Assembly (NCBI GenBank): GCA_019347855.1 | Contig: JAHWKO010000007.1 | Coordinates: 1-39,472 of the forward strand | Direction of reading: 5' to 3' | Length of the DNA stretch: 39,472 nucleotides | Source: Actinomycetota bacterium | GTDB lineage: Bacteria; Actinomycetota; Nitriliruptoria; Nitriliruptorales; JAHWKO01 | In this document: positions 25,156 to 33,632 of the stretch, piece by piece | Layout: every line of letters starts with the position of its first letter | Position numbering within the stretch: the first letter of the stretch is position 1 | Made by a program: the position numbers and the translations under genes | Notes under the pieces: generated by a model | Told to the model about the DNA's origin: nothing | Seen by the model: only the letters and a program-made list of their open reading frames with translations | The model's database searches: none

Positions 25156-26004
25156 ATGAGCGATCAGCCACCCACATCACCGGAACGGGACGGCGGCGGC
25201 GACCGACCGCCACCTCCTCCCCCGCCGTCGCAGAGCGGGACCTCGGGCGGGCTCACCGCGGGTGGGCCACCCGCGGAGCCGCCGCGTTCGCGAGGTCCGG
25301 TCGACCTGCGGGAGCGGGGGATCGGTGAACTGCTCGACGCCTCGATCAAGCTGTACCGCGCGCACTGGCAGGTCTTCATGGGGGTGGTCGCGATCGTGGT
25401 CGTGCCACTCACGTTCCTGCTGAACGCGCTCGCCGCGAGCGGCAACTGGCTCGCGCTCGGGCTGGTGACCGTGGTCAACTTCTTCGTGCTGACCCCCATG
25501 CTGGCCGCCGCGATCGTGAAGGCCAGCGCGGACGCGTACCTGGGGAGCGATCCGGGCATCGCCGGGACCTACCGCTACGCGTTCGGGCGGATCGGGCCCC
25601 TACTGCTCGTGATCCTGCTGATGACGATCGGGATCCTCCTCGGGTTCATCGCGCTGATCATCCCGGGCCTGATCCTGCTGGTCCGTTGGTACTTCGCACC
25701 GACGATCGTGGTCGTCGAGGACGAGCGCGGCACGGACGCCATCAAGCGCGCCTGGCGGTTGTCGTCGGGGCACTTCTGGAAGATCGTCGGCACGGTCCTG
25801 CTCGCGGGGATCCTCGCGGGGATCGTCGCGACGATCATCTCGTTGCCGTTCCAGGGCCCCTACGTGATCCGGTCGCTCGGCGAGTCGATCGCCAGCGTGA
25901 TCACCCAACCCTTCACGTCGATCGTCGGGGTGATGCTGTACTTCGACATGCGCATCCGTAAGGAGGGCTTCGACCTGGAGCTGATGGCGCGCGAGCTCTC
26001 CTAG
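25156..26004 (+). CDS. Membrane protein with GDPD-membrane/YciC-like domain
   Basis: A 282-residue protein. The first 55 residues are low complexity, rich in proline and glycine. The membrane part starts with RERGIGELLDASIKLYRAHW, the hallmark N-terminal amphipathic helix of the 'glycerophosphoryl diester phosphodiesterase membrane domain' group. Five or six membrane segments follow, including GPLLLVILLMTIGILLGFIA and LIIPGLILLVRWYFAPTIVV. The next part, DERGTDAIKRAWRLSSGHFW, is conserved in that group. No catalytic phosphodiesterase domain is present. It is the first gene of the cluster and is three bases from the DUF4129 gene. The role is unknown; as a membrane scaffold it may serve the MoxR/DUF58 system. 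Confidence 0.82.
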   Translation: MSDQPPTSPERDGGGDRPPPPPPPSQSGTSGGLTAGGPPAEPPRSRGPVDLRERGIGELLDASIKLYRAHWQVFMGVVAIVVVPLTFLLNALAASGNWLALGLVTVVNFFVLTPMLAAAIVKASADAYLGSDPGIAGTYRYAFGRIGPLLLVILLMTIGILLGFIALIIPGLILLVRWYFAPTIVVVEDERGTDAIKRAWRLSSGHFWKIVGTVLLAGILAGIVATIISLPFQGPYVIRSLGESIASVITQPFTSIVGVMLYFDMRIRKEGFDLELMARELS

Positions 26005-26007
26005 CTG

Positions 26008-26925
26008 ATGCGGGTTCGCCGGGCGGTCGTGGCGGCCGTGGTCGTCACGGCGCTCGCCGGCTCCTGGCCTGCGCGCGCGCAGGAGACGCGCACCGTCGAC
26101 GAGCACCGGCAACGGTTGGTGTCGGCAGCGGAGGTCGCCGAGGCCGGGATCCAAGCACCCTCGCGCGACCGGATGCGTGAGGTGCGCACGCTCGTCGGGG
26201 AGGACGTCGTGCTGGTCGTCGACGATCACCGCATCGCCCTCGGGGCGGACCCCCTCCTCCCGCGGCTCGAGGGCACCGAGCCGGAGGACTTCCGCGTTGC
26301 TGCCACCCACGCCGGCACGTTGCGGTCGGAGCTGGACGCGCTGGTCGGGTCCGACCCCGTCCAGCAGGACCGCCTGGACGGGGCGCTGGCCAGGTCGTAC
26401 GACGGGGTGGACCCCTCGCTCGCGCTCCGGGAGCGGGTGACGCGCGCCCTCGGGGACGCGCTGGCGAGGATCCTCGAACCGCTCCTGCGCAACCGGGGCA
26501 CGACGAGCATGGTGGCGTCGCTCCTGCTCCTGATCCTGGGACTGGGGCTGGTCCTGTGGCTCGCCCGCCGTCTCCGGGTCGTTCCTGATGCGGCCGAGCC
26601 ACAGCGATCGGAGGGTCGCACACGCGAGGTGGACTGGCGTCGGATGGCCGCCGACGCCCTGGCGCGCGGGGATCTGGAGGCGGCGCTGCGAGCGGAGTAC
26701 CGCGTCCTGCTGCACGTCCTCGACGCCCGCGGCGTGGTCGACGAGGCCCCGAGCCTGACCGCCGCGGAGTGCCGCTCCGCCGTCGCGCGCACCCAGCCGG
26801 GGCTCGCAGGACCCGTCCGACAGGCGACCGACGCGTTCGAACGGGTCGCGTACGGGGACCAACCGGTGCGTCGCGAGGACGTGGATGCCGTGCAGCGGGC
26901 CGAGCGCGAGGCGGCACGGACGTGA
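26008..26925 (+). CDS. Secreted/membrane protein with C-terminal DUF4129 domain
   Basis: A 305-residue protein with an N-terminal signal sequence (MRVRRAVVAAVVVTALAGSW, Ala-rich cleavage region at PARAQ). Outside lies a helical region of about 140 residues. One membrane helix (MVASLLLLILGLGLVLWLAR) follows at about 169-190. The cytosolic DUF4129 tail has DALARGDLEAALRAEYRVLL and AFERVAYGDQPV, its characteristic ends. DUF4129 is often found fused to or beside transglutaminase-like proteins and MoxR ATPases. Its last four bases overlap the next gene (GTGA at 26922-26925). Confidence 0.83.
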   Translation: MRVRRAVVAAVVVTALAGSWPARAQETRTVDEHRQRLVSAAEVAEAGIQAPSRDRMREVRTLVGEDVVLVVDDHRIALGADPLLPRLEGTEPEDFRVAATHAGTLRSELDALVGSDPVQQDRLDGALARSYDGVDPSLALRERVTRALGDALARILEPLLRNRGTTSMVASLLLLILGLGLVLWLARRLRVVPDAAEPQRSEGRTREVDWRRMAADALARGDLEAALRAEYRVLLHVLDARGVVDEAPSLTAAECRSAVARTQPGLAGPVRQATDAFERVAYGDQPVRREDVDAVQRAEREAART

Positions 26926-27998
26926 GTTCTCGGACCGTGATCGGCGTGGTGGGGACCGTGGCGATCCTCGCCCTGGGGCTGTGGCTGATCGGGCCACCGC
27001 GCGCGCGGGTCGAGGAGGAGGGACCGGGGGGCACGCTCGCCTTCCGTCACCTCGTCCGGGAGCTCGACCTCGGCGGCGGCGAGGCCGACACGCCCCCTGG
27101 CGAGGGCACCTTCGTGCTGCTCACGGATCTCCGGTCCGACCGGGCCGCCACGGAGCTCCTCGACTGGGTGGAGGCCGGAGGGCGTCTGGTCGTGGCCGAC
27201 CCCTCGTCGGCCGTGCTCACCGAGCTGGACCTCGGGTCCGGTGGCATCGTCGGCGGAGGCGTGACGGGCAGCTCGCAGCTGCCGACCGACTGCGTCGTGT
27301 CGGAGCTCGCCGGAGTCGGTGCGGTGGCGACACGGGTGACGGACCGGCGTCTCACGCTGCCGGAACGCGACCTCGTGGGGTGCTTCAGCGACGGTCGAGA
27401 CGCGTACCTGGCGGTGGTCCCCCACGGCCAGGGTCGGGTCCTGGCCCTGGGTGGCCGCTCGGCACTGACGAACGAGCTGCTCGCGAGCGCGGACAACGCG
27501 CGGTTCGCGACGCAGCTGCTGGGGCCGGGACCGGTCGTGTTCGGGACCCCCTCGCCGAGCGGAGCCGAGGCGGTCGGGGTCTGGACGGCGCTCCCGTCGA
27601 CCGCCAAGGCGGTGCTGGTCGGCCTGCTGCTGACGGGCGCCGCGTTCGCGTTCGTCCGCGGTCGTCGCCTGGGTATGCCCCCGGATGAGACGCCGCCATC
27701 GCCGCTGCCAGCGCGGGCGCTGATCTCCTCCACCGCGTCGCTGTACCGATCGTCCGGGGACCGCGCGCACGTCGCCGAGGTGCTGCGACGCGGCACCTCC
27801 GAACGCCTGCGCAGGCAGCTCGGGCTGGACGCTGCTGCCTCCCGGTCGGACCTCGCCCGCACCGTCGCCACAACCGCGTCCATCGACGCGGACCACGCCC
27901 GGCGTGTCCTCGACGGACCGGCACCACCCGACGACCGCGCCCTGATCGAGCTCGCACGCGAGCTCGACGGACTCCGAACCGGAAGGAACGAGCCGTGA
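26922..27998 (+). CDS. DUF4350 domain membrane protein
   Basis: A 358-residue protein. It has an N-terminal membrane helix ([20 protein letters not shown]), then an outer domain with the DUF4350 pattern [29 protein letters not shown] and [19 protein letters not shown], resembling a Rossmann-like glutamine-amidotransferase fold without a catalytic cysteine. A second helix, [18 protein letters not shown], lies near 240. The cytosolic tail ([20 protein letters not shown]) is helical. The GTG start overlaps the previous stop, and its own stop overlaps the MoxR start (GTGA), giving a strongly coupled group. Confidence 0.82.
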   Translation: MSSRTVIGVVGTVAILALGLWLIGPPRARVEEEGPGGTLAFRHLVRELDLGGGEADTPPGEGTFVLLTDLRSDRAATELLDWVEAGGRLVVADPSSAVLTELDLGSGGIVGGGVTGSSQLPTDCVVSELAGVGAVATRVTDRRLTLPERDLVGCFSDGRDAYLAVVPHGQGRVLALGGRSALTNELLASADNARFATQLLGPGPVVFGTPSPSGAEAVGVWTALPSTAKAVLVGLLLTGAAFAFVRGRRLGMPPDETPPSPLPARALISSTASLYRSSGDRAHVAEVLRRGTSERLRRQLGLDAAASRSDLARTVATTASIDADHARRVLDGPAPPDDRALIELARELDGLRTGRNEP

Positions 27999-28939
27999 CC
28001 GACGCACGCGACGTCCTGGCCCAGGTCCGCACCGAGGTCGGGAAGGTGGTCATCGGACAGGAACCGGTCCTGTGGGGACTGCTCGCGGCGCTCCTCGTCC
28101 GCGGCCACGTCCTGCTCGAGGGGGTGCCCGGCGTCGCGAAGACGCTCATGGTCAAGGCACTGGCCCGGTCGCTGCGTCTGGACTTCCACCGCGTCCAGTT
28201 CACCCCGGACCTGATGCCGTCGGACGTGACCGGGAACCTCGTGTTCGAGTCCGGCTCGTTCCGGTTCCGAGCCGGTCCCGTCTTCACGAACCTCCTCCTC
28301 GCCGACGAGATCAACCGGACCGCGCCGAAGACGCAGGCGTCGCTCCTCGAGGCGATGGAGGAGCGGCAGGTCTCGGTGGAGGGCGAGGCGCGGCCGCTGC
28401 CCGACCCCTTCCTGGTCGTGGCGACCCAGAACCCGGTCGAGTTCGAGGGGACCTACCCGCTGCCCGAGGCCCAGCTGGACCGGTTCCTGCTGAAGCTGCG
28501 GGTCGACTACCCCGAGCCGGAGCACGAACGCGAGATCCTGCGCATGCACGACCAGGGACTGGACCCGCACGATCTCGACGCTGCAGGCGTCACCCCGGTC
28601 GCCGGCCCCGACGAGATCCGCGCCGGCGCGAGCGCCGTGCAGGAGGTCACCGTGTCCGACGACATCATCGATTACCTGACGGCGCTCACGGCGGAGACCC
28701 GACGCAGCCCGAGCCTGACGTTGGGCGTGAGTCCCCGTGGCGCCGCGATGCTGCTCCACTGCGCCAAGGCGTGGGCGTGGCTGCACGAGCGCTCGTTCGT
28801 GACCCCCGACGATGTCAAGGCGATGCTCCGCCCCGCCTGGCGGCACCGGATCATCCTGCGGCCGGACGCGGAGCTGGAGGGCGGCACCGCCGACCGGATC
28901 CTCGACGGGTTCGTCGAGCGCACCCCGGTGCCGAGGTAG
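27995..28939 (+). CDS. MoxR-family AAA+ ATPase
   Basis: A 314-residue AAA+ ATPase. Walker A is GVPGVAKT (about 44-51), Walker B is LLLADEINR (about 102-110), and sensor 1 is [20 protein letters not shown], a MoxR signature. [12 protein letters not shown] is the sensor 2/arginine-containing helix. MoxR proteins are thought to act as chaperone-like ATPases together with vWA-domain proteins, here the DUF58 protein directly downstream. The GTG start overlaps the DUF4350 stop and is preceded by GGAAGGA. All nucleotide-binding residues look intact. Confidence 0.95.
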   Translation: MTDARDVLAQVRTEVGKVVIGQEPVLWGLLAALLVRGHVLLEGVPGVAKTLMVKALARSLRLDFHRVQFTPDLMPSDVTGNLVFESGSFRFRAGPVFTNLLLADEINRTAPKTQASLLEAMEERQVSVEGEARPLPDPFLVVATQNPVEFEGTYPLPEAQLDRFLLKLRVDYPEPEHEREILRMHDQGLDPHDLDAAGVTPVAGPDEIRAGASAVQEVTVSDDIIDYLTALTAETRRSPSLTLGVSPRGAAMLLHCAKAWAWLHERSFVTPDDVKAMLRPAWRHRIILRPDAELEGGTADRILDGFVERTPVPR

Positions 28940-28941
28940 CC

Positions 28942-30246
28942 GTGTACCTCGAGACCCGTTCGCTGCTGGTCGTCCTCCTGGCCGTGCTGGCCCCCGTCGT
29001 GACCCCGGGGCCGGCGTTCCTCGTGCTCGCCATCGCGATGGTCGTCGCGGTGGCGGTGCTTGGGGTCGACGTCCTCCGCGCGCCGGATCCGGCCTCGCTG
29101 CGACTGGACCGCCGGCTGCCCGACGCGACGACGGTGCGCCGCCCGGCATCGGTCACGCTCGGCGTGCGCAACCCGCACGACCGACGGCTCGGCGTCGCGC
29201 TGCACGACGCTGCCCCGCCGTCCCTTCAACGCGACCCTCGCCGGCACCGCGCAGGGCTGCCCGCGACGGGGCGCGTCGATCTGACCGCGACGATCGAGCC
29301 GACGCGTCGCGGCGACCTACCGCTCGGTCCGGTCACGGTGCGCATCGCCGGCCCCTTGGGCCTCGCCGGCCGTCAGCGAACGGTCGAGCTGCCCGACCGG
29401 ATCCGCGTCTACCCGAACCTGCCCGGTCGGGCCGCGGTCGAGCTGCGGATCGAGCGAGCGCGCCTGCTGCAGTCGGGCGAGCGATCGAGCCGGATACGCG
29501 GCGGCGGTACCGAGTTCGACTCCCTGCGCGAGTACCACCGGGACGACGAGTTCCGGCACATCAACTGGCGGGCGACCGCCCGCACCGCCAAGCCCATCAC
29601 GAACGTCTACCGGGAGGAGCGCAACCAGCAGGTGATGGTGCTGCTCGACACCGGTCGGACCATGGCCGGCACGGTCGCGGGCGTGGCCCGACTCGAGCTC
29701 GCGATCGACGGGGCGATGGCGATCGCGGAGCTCGCCGGACGCATCGGCGACCACGTGGGGACGATGGCCTTCGCCCGGGATGTCCGCAGCGCGATCGCCC
29801 CTCGGACCGGGCGTCAGCACGCGCACCGGATCCTCGATGCCCTGTTCGACCTCGATCCCACGTTCGACGCACCCGACTACCGGGTCGCGTTCACCCGCCT
29901 GCTCACGCGGCACCGCCGCCGGATGCTGCTGGTCCTGCTCACCGAACTCACCCACGAAGCGGCCCTGGACGCCCTCTACCGCGCGGTCCCGATGCTGCTC
30001 CGCCACCACCTGCTGATCGTCGGCGCGGTCCGCGACCCCGACGTGATCGCGGAAGCGGAGCAGGTGCCGCAGGACGCCGACGGCGTCTACCACAAGGCCG
30101 CCGCGGTCGGGGCGCTGGACGCCAGGTCTCGGGCAGCGGCACGGTTGCGATCGCTCGGGGCGCAGGTCGTGGACGAGCCGCCGGAACGGTTCGCGGGGGT
30201 GCTCGCCGACCACTACCTCCGGATCAAGGCGACCGGACGCCTCTGA
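28942..30246 (+). CDS. DUF58 protein (vWA-like partner of MoxR)
   Basis: A 434-residue protein. Two N-terminal helices (LLVVLLAVLAPVVTPG and FLVLAIAMVVAVAVLGV) anchor it. A beta-rich outer or cytosolic part follows (ATIEPTRRGDLPLGPVTVRI). SLREYHRDDEFRHINWRATA is the defining DUF58 motif. The later vWA-like domain begins with QVMVLLDTGRTMAGTV, in which the metal-site pattern is degenerate (DTGRT instead of DxSxS). The GTG start lies two bases after the MoxR stop. The last 23 bases overlap the convergent SpoIIM-family gene. It is the natural MoxR substrate or partner by analogy with conserved neighbours. Confidence 0.92.
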   Translation: MYLETRSLLVVLLAVLAPVVTPGPAFLVLAIAMVVAVAVLGVDVLRAPDPASLRLDRRLPDATTVRRPASVTLGVRNPHDRRLGVALHDAAPPSLQRDPRRHRAGLPATGRVDLTATIEPTRRGDLPLGPVTVRIAGPLGLAGRQRTVELPDRIRVYPNLPGRAAVELRIERARLLQSGERSSRIRGGGTEFDSLREYHRDDEFRHINWRATARTAKPITNVYREERNQQVMVLLDTGRTMAGTVAGVARLELAIDGAMAIAELAGRIGDHVGTMAFARDVRSAIAPRTGRQHAHRILDALFDLDPTFDAPDYRVAFTRLLTRHRRRMLLVLLTELTHEAALDALYRAVPMLLRHHLLIVGAVRDPDVIAEAEQVPQDADGVYHKAAAVGALDARSRAAARLRSLGAQVVDEPPERFAGVLADHYLRIKATGRL

Positions 30247-31177
30247 TCCGGTCCCACCCGAGCAGCAGCAGCACATAGGCCGCCGCGACGAGGGCCCCGA
30301 TCGCGATCTCGAGCGCCGGTAGGCCGGTCACGCCGGTCAGCAGCCCTTCGATCCCGGCCGCGATCGCGAACGCCGGCACGACCCCCACGACGACCATCAC
30401 GGCATCGCGGGACTCCTCGGCCACCGCCTCTCGACGCGGCCGGTCCCCGGGGGCGATCACCGACCAGCCCATCCGCAGTCCCGCCCCGGCCGCGATCGCG
30501 ATCGCGATGATCTCCAGGAAGCCGTGGGGCAGCACGAGCGCCCAGAACCGGCCGCCGTGACCGACAGCCGTGGCCGCGCCTGCCAGCGCGCCGATCACCA
30601 GGCCGTTGTAGGCCAGCACCAGGATCGTCCCGAGCGTGAGCGTGATCCCGAGCGCGAAGGCCAACAGGGCGACCCGCACGTTGTTGAGGAAGATGAACCC
30701 GGACAGCCCTCCCGAGGCCTCCCGCAGGTCACCGCCGGCGCGATCCACGAAGCCCTGTGCGAAGCCGGGGACCAGCCCGGCGCGTGCCTCCGGCGACCAC
30801 GCGGTCCACAGGGCGACGGCGAGGGTCGCCGCCAGGAAAACCACGGTCGCCACCCCGATCTGCGACAGGCTGCGGTGCAACGCCTGCCGGTAGCGCGACC
30901 CGAACGCGGCGAGCAGCCCACGGACCGTCCTGGGACGCGCACCGTAGATCGCCCCGTGCGCGGTGGCCACCACCCGGCTGAGGTAGCTCTCGAGGTCCGG
31001 GGCGTGGAACCGGTTGCGGACCTCGGCCAGCTGCGAGGACGTACGGAGGTACACCTGCACGAGCTCGTCGATCTCCCGCCCCGACCGCGACGCCAACCCC
31101 GACGGACCGTCCGCACAGGCGGCTTCGAGTCGGCGCCAGTCCGCGCGATACTGGGCGATGAACGAGTCGACATCCAC
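30224..31177 (-). CDS. Stage II sporulation protein M (SpoIIM)-family membrane protein
   Basis: A 317-residue membrane protein. The soluble N-terminus (DSFIAQYRADWRRLEAAC, then the ARPRTVRGLLAAFGSRYRQA transition) leads to about five or six membrane segments, among them GVATVVFLAATLAVALWTAW and VRVALLAFALGITLTLGTIL. FWALVLPHGFLEIIAIAIAA is the conserved LPHGxxE motif of the family. A role in sporulation is unlikely here: members of this family next to MoxR/DUF58/RDD occur in many non-sporulating bacteria. The GTG at 31177 was chosen since the ATG at 31216 would overlap the RDD gene start; the two genes diverge across about 17 bases. Confidence 0.88.
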   Translation of the reverse strand: MDVDSFIAQYRADWRRLEAACADGPSGLASRSGREIDELVQVYLRTSSQLAEVRNRFHAPDLESYLSRVVATAHGAIYGARPRTVRGLLAAFGSRYRQALHRSLSQIGVATVVFLAATLAVALWTAWSPEARAGLVPGFAQGFVDRAGGDLREASGGLSGFIFLNNVRVALLAFALGITLTLGTILVLAYNGLVIGALAGAATAVGHGGRFWALVLPHGFLEIIAIAIAAGAGLRMGWSVIAPGDRPRREAVAEESRDAVMVVVGVVPAFAIAAGIEGLLTGVTGLPALEIAIGALVAAAYVLLLLGWDRIRGVRSP

Positions 31178-31194
31178 GACGAGGGAGCCTAGGG

Positions 31195-31938
31195 GTGGGA
31201 TGGCAGGATGGGTCACGGTTCGTCACGCCCGAGGCGGTCGAGCTCGACCTCGACGTGGCGGGGCTCGGGTCGCGGTTCGTGGCCCTCGCGGTCGACAGCC
31301 TGATCCTCGGCGCCGTGACCCTGCTGGTCGCGCTGGTGGCGGTCTTCGGGGCCGGGGCGCTGGAGTCGGGGCTGGCGGGCATCATCCTGCTCAGCGCGCT
31401 CGTGCTGTTCCTCACCGTCGGGTACTTCGCGCTGTTCGAGGGGCTCTGGGACGGTCGCACGCCGGGGAAGCGAGCGGCGAGCATCCGGGTGATCCAGGAC
31501 GATGGACGCCCGGCCGGCGGCACCGCGGTGCTGGTACGCAACCTGCTGCGGCTGGTCGACATGCTGCCCGTGTTCTACGCGATCGGGTCCGTGAGCATCC
31601 TGGTGACGAAGCGCGCACAACGGCTGGGGGACCTGGCCGCCGGGACGATCGTCGTGCACGACCGCGACCGCACGGCGCCGATGGCTGCCACCCCGGTCAA
31701 CGCCCCGGGCTGGGCACCGAGCCTGGACACCGCCGCGCTCACCGAACACGACCAGGCCCTGGTGCGCTCGTTCCTCCGACGTCGGCGGGGCCTTGACACC
31801 GACGCGCGGGCGCGGCTCGCCTACGAGATCGCCAGGACGATCCGGCAACGCGTCCGCGGGGTGCCCGAAGGCGCGTCCAACGAGCAGGTCATCGAGGCAA
31901 CGGCCGCGGCCGTCCGCCTCCGCTCCCGCACCTCGTGA
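31195..31938 (+). CDS. RDD-family membrane protein
   Basis: A 247-residue protein. The N-terminus VTPEAVELDLDVAGLGSRFV leads to the first helix, LAVDSLILGAVTLLVALVAV; the R-D pair (SRFVALAVDS) is the RDD signature. A second helix, GIILLSALVLFLTVGYFALF, precedes EGLWDGRTPGKRAASIRVI, and LVRNLLRLVDMLPVFYAIG holds the third conserved Arg-Asp region. Its C-terminal cytosolic tail of about 80 residues is helical. The GTG start follows GAGGGAG/TAGGG. The stop codon lies in the 5' arm of the first palindromic repeat at 31935. By position it belongs with the SpoIIM/MoxR/DUF58 cluster. Confidence 0.9.
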   Translation: MGWQDGSRFVTPEAVELDLDVAGLGSRFVALAVDSLILGAVTLLVALVAVFGAGALESGLAGIILLSALVLFLTVGYFALFEGLWDGRTPGKRAASIRVIQDDGRPAGGTAVLVRNLLRLVDMLPVFYAIGSVSILVTKRAQRLGDLAAGTIVVHDRDRTAPMAATPVNAPGWAPSLDTAALTEHDQALVRSFLRRRRGLDTDARARLAYEIARTIRQRVRGVPEGASNEQVIEATAAAVRLRSRTS

Positions 31939-32049
31939 ACCCAGCGCGCCACATACGGCGTTCCCGGTTCACACGCGGCCCCGCGACCGGTCACCCCCCT
32001 ACCTCGTGAACCCAGCGCGCCACATGTGGCGCTCCAGGTTCACAAGCGC
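31930..32049. repeat. Tandem pair of palindromic repeats, likely bidirectional terminator region
   Basis: Two copies of a hairpin element lie 71 bases apart: 31930 onward and 32001 onward share an identical 25-base beginning, then diverge slightly. In each, GTGAACC (31935, 32006) pairs with GGTTCAC (31966-31972, 32037-32043). The inner part of copy 2 holds a perfect 16-base palindrome, GCGCCACATGTGGCGC (32017-32032); copy 1 has a shorter CGCC/GGCG pair. A lone GGGTTCAC at 32068-32075 could pair with either. The region is between the converging RDD and beta-propeller genes. Confidence 0.75.
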
Positions 32050-32081
32050 CCGGCGAGCGGTGCTGGTGGGTTCACGCGGGG

Positions 32082-33500
32082 CTAGTGGCGACGGCGGATC
32101 GAGGCAGCGGCACCGAGCACGACGAGGCCGAGGAGGGTGAGCGCGGCCGGGGCGCCGGTGGCCGGGAGCCCCGTGGCCGAGGACGCTTCCCGCTCCTCGC
32201 CCGGCGCGGCGGCCTGCCCGCCCCCGTCCGCAGCACCGCCACCCGCGGAGGCGGCGAGGATGCGCTCGTCGATCACCCCGACGCGCACGCGCTGCGGGTG
32301 GTCGCCGACGGGGACCTGGGCGATCTCCCGCTCGCTGGCGTAGTCGATGACGACGACCTCGTCGTCGCCGCTGTACGACACCCAGCAGTGCTTCCCGTCC
32401 GGGCCGTTGGTCGACCAGTAGGGCTTGGTCCCCCGGGAGACGATGTTCGCCTCGAAGCTCTGCCGGTCGACGATCGCCGCGTAGTCGTCCATCGTCCCGG
32501 CCGCGCAAAGCTTCTCGCCAGCGGGGTTCAGCGCGAGCCCGTGGTGGGCGGAATCGAGCAGGTACTCCTCCCGTGGCACGCCCTCGGAGGCTTCGGTCGT
32601 GGGCAGGTCCGCGACCCGGAGCACCTTGCCCTCCTCGATGTCGAACTCGACGAACCCGTGGTGGAACGACACCTGGAAGTAGACGGTCCTGCCGTCGGGG
32701 TGGGGCGCCATCGGACGGACAGCGGCGCTCATGTCCTCGCGTCCGAACTCGTCGAGCTTCTCGCCGATGTCCCACCGGTGGACGATCTCGAGGGTGCCAG
32801 CGTCGACGACCTGGAAGTACCGCTCGCCCTTCGAGGTGTCACGCACCAGCCCGAGCTCGGAGCGGTCGGTCGGGGTGTAGACCCGCCCGATGCTCGCGTG
32901 CAGGACCGTGTCACCCTCGTGGATGTAGACGTTCTCGTGTGGGGAGTCGCCGGACGCGAACGTCCCGGTCCCCTCGCCGGTCTCGGGGTCGATCTCGTGG
33001 ACGATGTTCGCGGTCGAGTCGGACACGAGCAGCCGCGAGCCGTCGGGCGAGATCGCCATGTGGTCCGACCGGTACCCGTCCATCGGGTAGCGCCAGATGA
33101 TCTCGTTCGTCGCGAGGTCGATCCCGACCACGTCCGCGTAGCTCGGGCGCGAGACGTAGACCTCGGTGCCCTCGTGGTTCGTGAACATGTCGTCGGTGTA
33201 CTGGTGGTTGCCCTCGCCGACGAACTGCTGGATCGCGAGGAAGAACGCGAGCTGGTCCGGACTGGAGCGGATCTCCTGCTCACGCTCCTCCTTGTCGGGG
33301 ATCGTGTTGATCGTCATCAACGGCTGGAACGTGGTCGCATCGACGATCGTCGCGGTGCCCTCCCAGTTGTTGCCCACGAACATGACGTGACGCAAGCCGG
33401 GCCCGCCCGGCGGGCCCTCCGACGCGGCACCGACGCCTGGAAGCGCGACAGCTACCGCTAGGACGAGCACGAGCAGGATCGAACGGAACGGCGTACGCAC
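32082..33500 (-). CDS. Secreted LPxTG-anchored YncE-like beta-propeller protein
   Basis: A 472-residue protein. The signal peptide is MRTPFRSILLVLVLAVAVAL, with a likely cleavage after GVGAA. The body reads as propeller blades: FVGNNWEGTATIVDATTFQP, THEGTEVYVSRPS-like strands, YRSDHMAISPDGSRLLVSDS, YIHEGDTVLHASIGRVYTP, APHPDGRTVYFQVSFHHGFV and KHCWVSYSGDDEVVVIDYAS. A Gly/Ala/Glu spacer leads to LPATG at 445-449, a hydrophobic stretch (APAALTLLGLVVLGAAAS) and a basic tail, IRRRH. This is a textbook sortase sorting signal, so it should be covalently attached to the cell wall. No sortase lies in the window. Ligand unknown; the repeated HPDG/SPDG turns are like those of YncE and cytochrome-cd1-type propellers. 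Confidence 0.88.
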   Translation of the reverse strand: MRTPFRSILLVLVLAVAVALPGVGAASEGPPGGPGLRHVMFVGNNWEGTATIVDATTFQPLMTINTIPDKEEREQEIRSSPDQLAFFLAIQQFVGEGNHQYTDDMFTNHEGTEVYVSRPSYADVVGIDLATNEIIWRYPMDGYRSDHMAISPDGSRLLVSDSTANIVHEIDPETGEGTGTFASGDSPHENVYIHEGDTVLHASIGRVYTPTDRSELGLVRDTSKGERYFQVVDAGTLEIVHRWDIGEKLDEFGREDMSAAVRPMAPHPDGRTVYFQVSFHHGFVEFDIEEGKVLRVADLPTTEASEGVPREEYLLDSAHHGLALNPAGEKLCAAGTMDDYAAIVDRQSFEANIVSRGTKPYWSTNGPDGKHCWVSYSGDDEVVVIDYASEREIAQVPVGDHPQRVRVGVIDERILAASAGGGAADGGGQAAAPGEEREASSATGLPATGAPAALTLLGLVVLGAAASIRRRH

Positions 33501-33577
33501 GGCGGGTCCTCCTTCGGATCACGGGACCGACCGTACTGAGCCCTCCGGGACCGTCCGCTGCCCCTTCGGTCGACTCC

Positions 33578-33624
33578 GTCGGTGCACCACCGACGCGAGC
33601 CTGGCAGGCTCGCGTCGAGGAGGT
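33578..33624 (+). promoter_or_regulatory. Two overlapping leader hairpins just before the permease ribosome-binding site
   Basis: Hairpin A pairs GTCGGTG (33578-33584) with CACCGAC (33588-33594). Hairpin B pairs CGACGCGAGCCT (33591-33602) with AGGCTCGCGTCG (33606-33617), twelve perfect pairs with a three-base loop. They share 33591-33594, so both cannot form completely at once. Hairpin B ends directly at AGGAGGT (33618-33624), nine bases from the GTG at 33633. This could alter access to the ribosome-binding site. Confidence 0.5.
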
Positions 33625-33632
33625 AGGTCACC

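Noticed and set aside
30224..31177. Sporulation function for the SpoIIM-family gene
   Set aside because: No other sporulation gene in the window, and the family is found in non-sporulating bacteria in this same context.
32085..33461. 458-codon plus-strand frame across the beta-propeller gene
   Set aside because: Antisense to a gene with a signal peptide and LPxTG signal; composition is Val/Asp/Arg-biased shadow.
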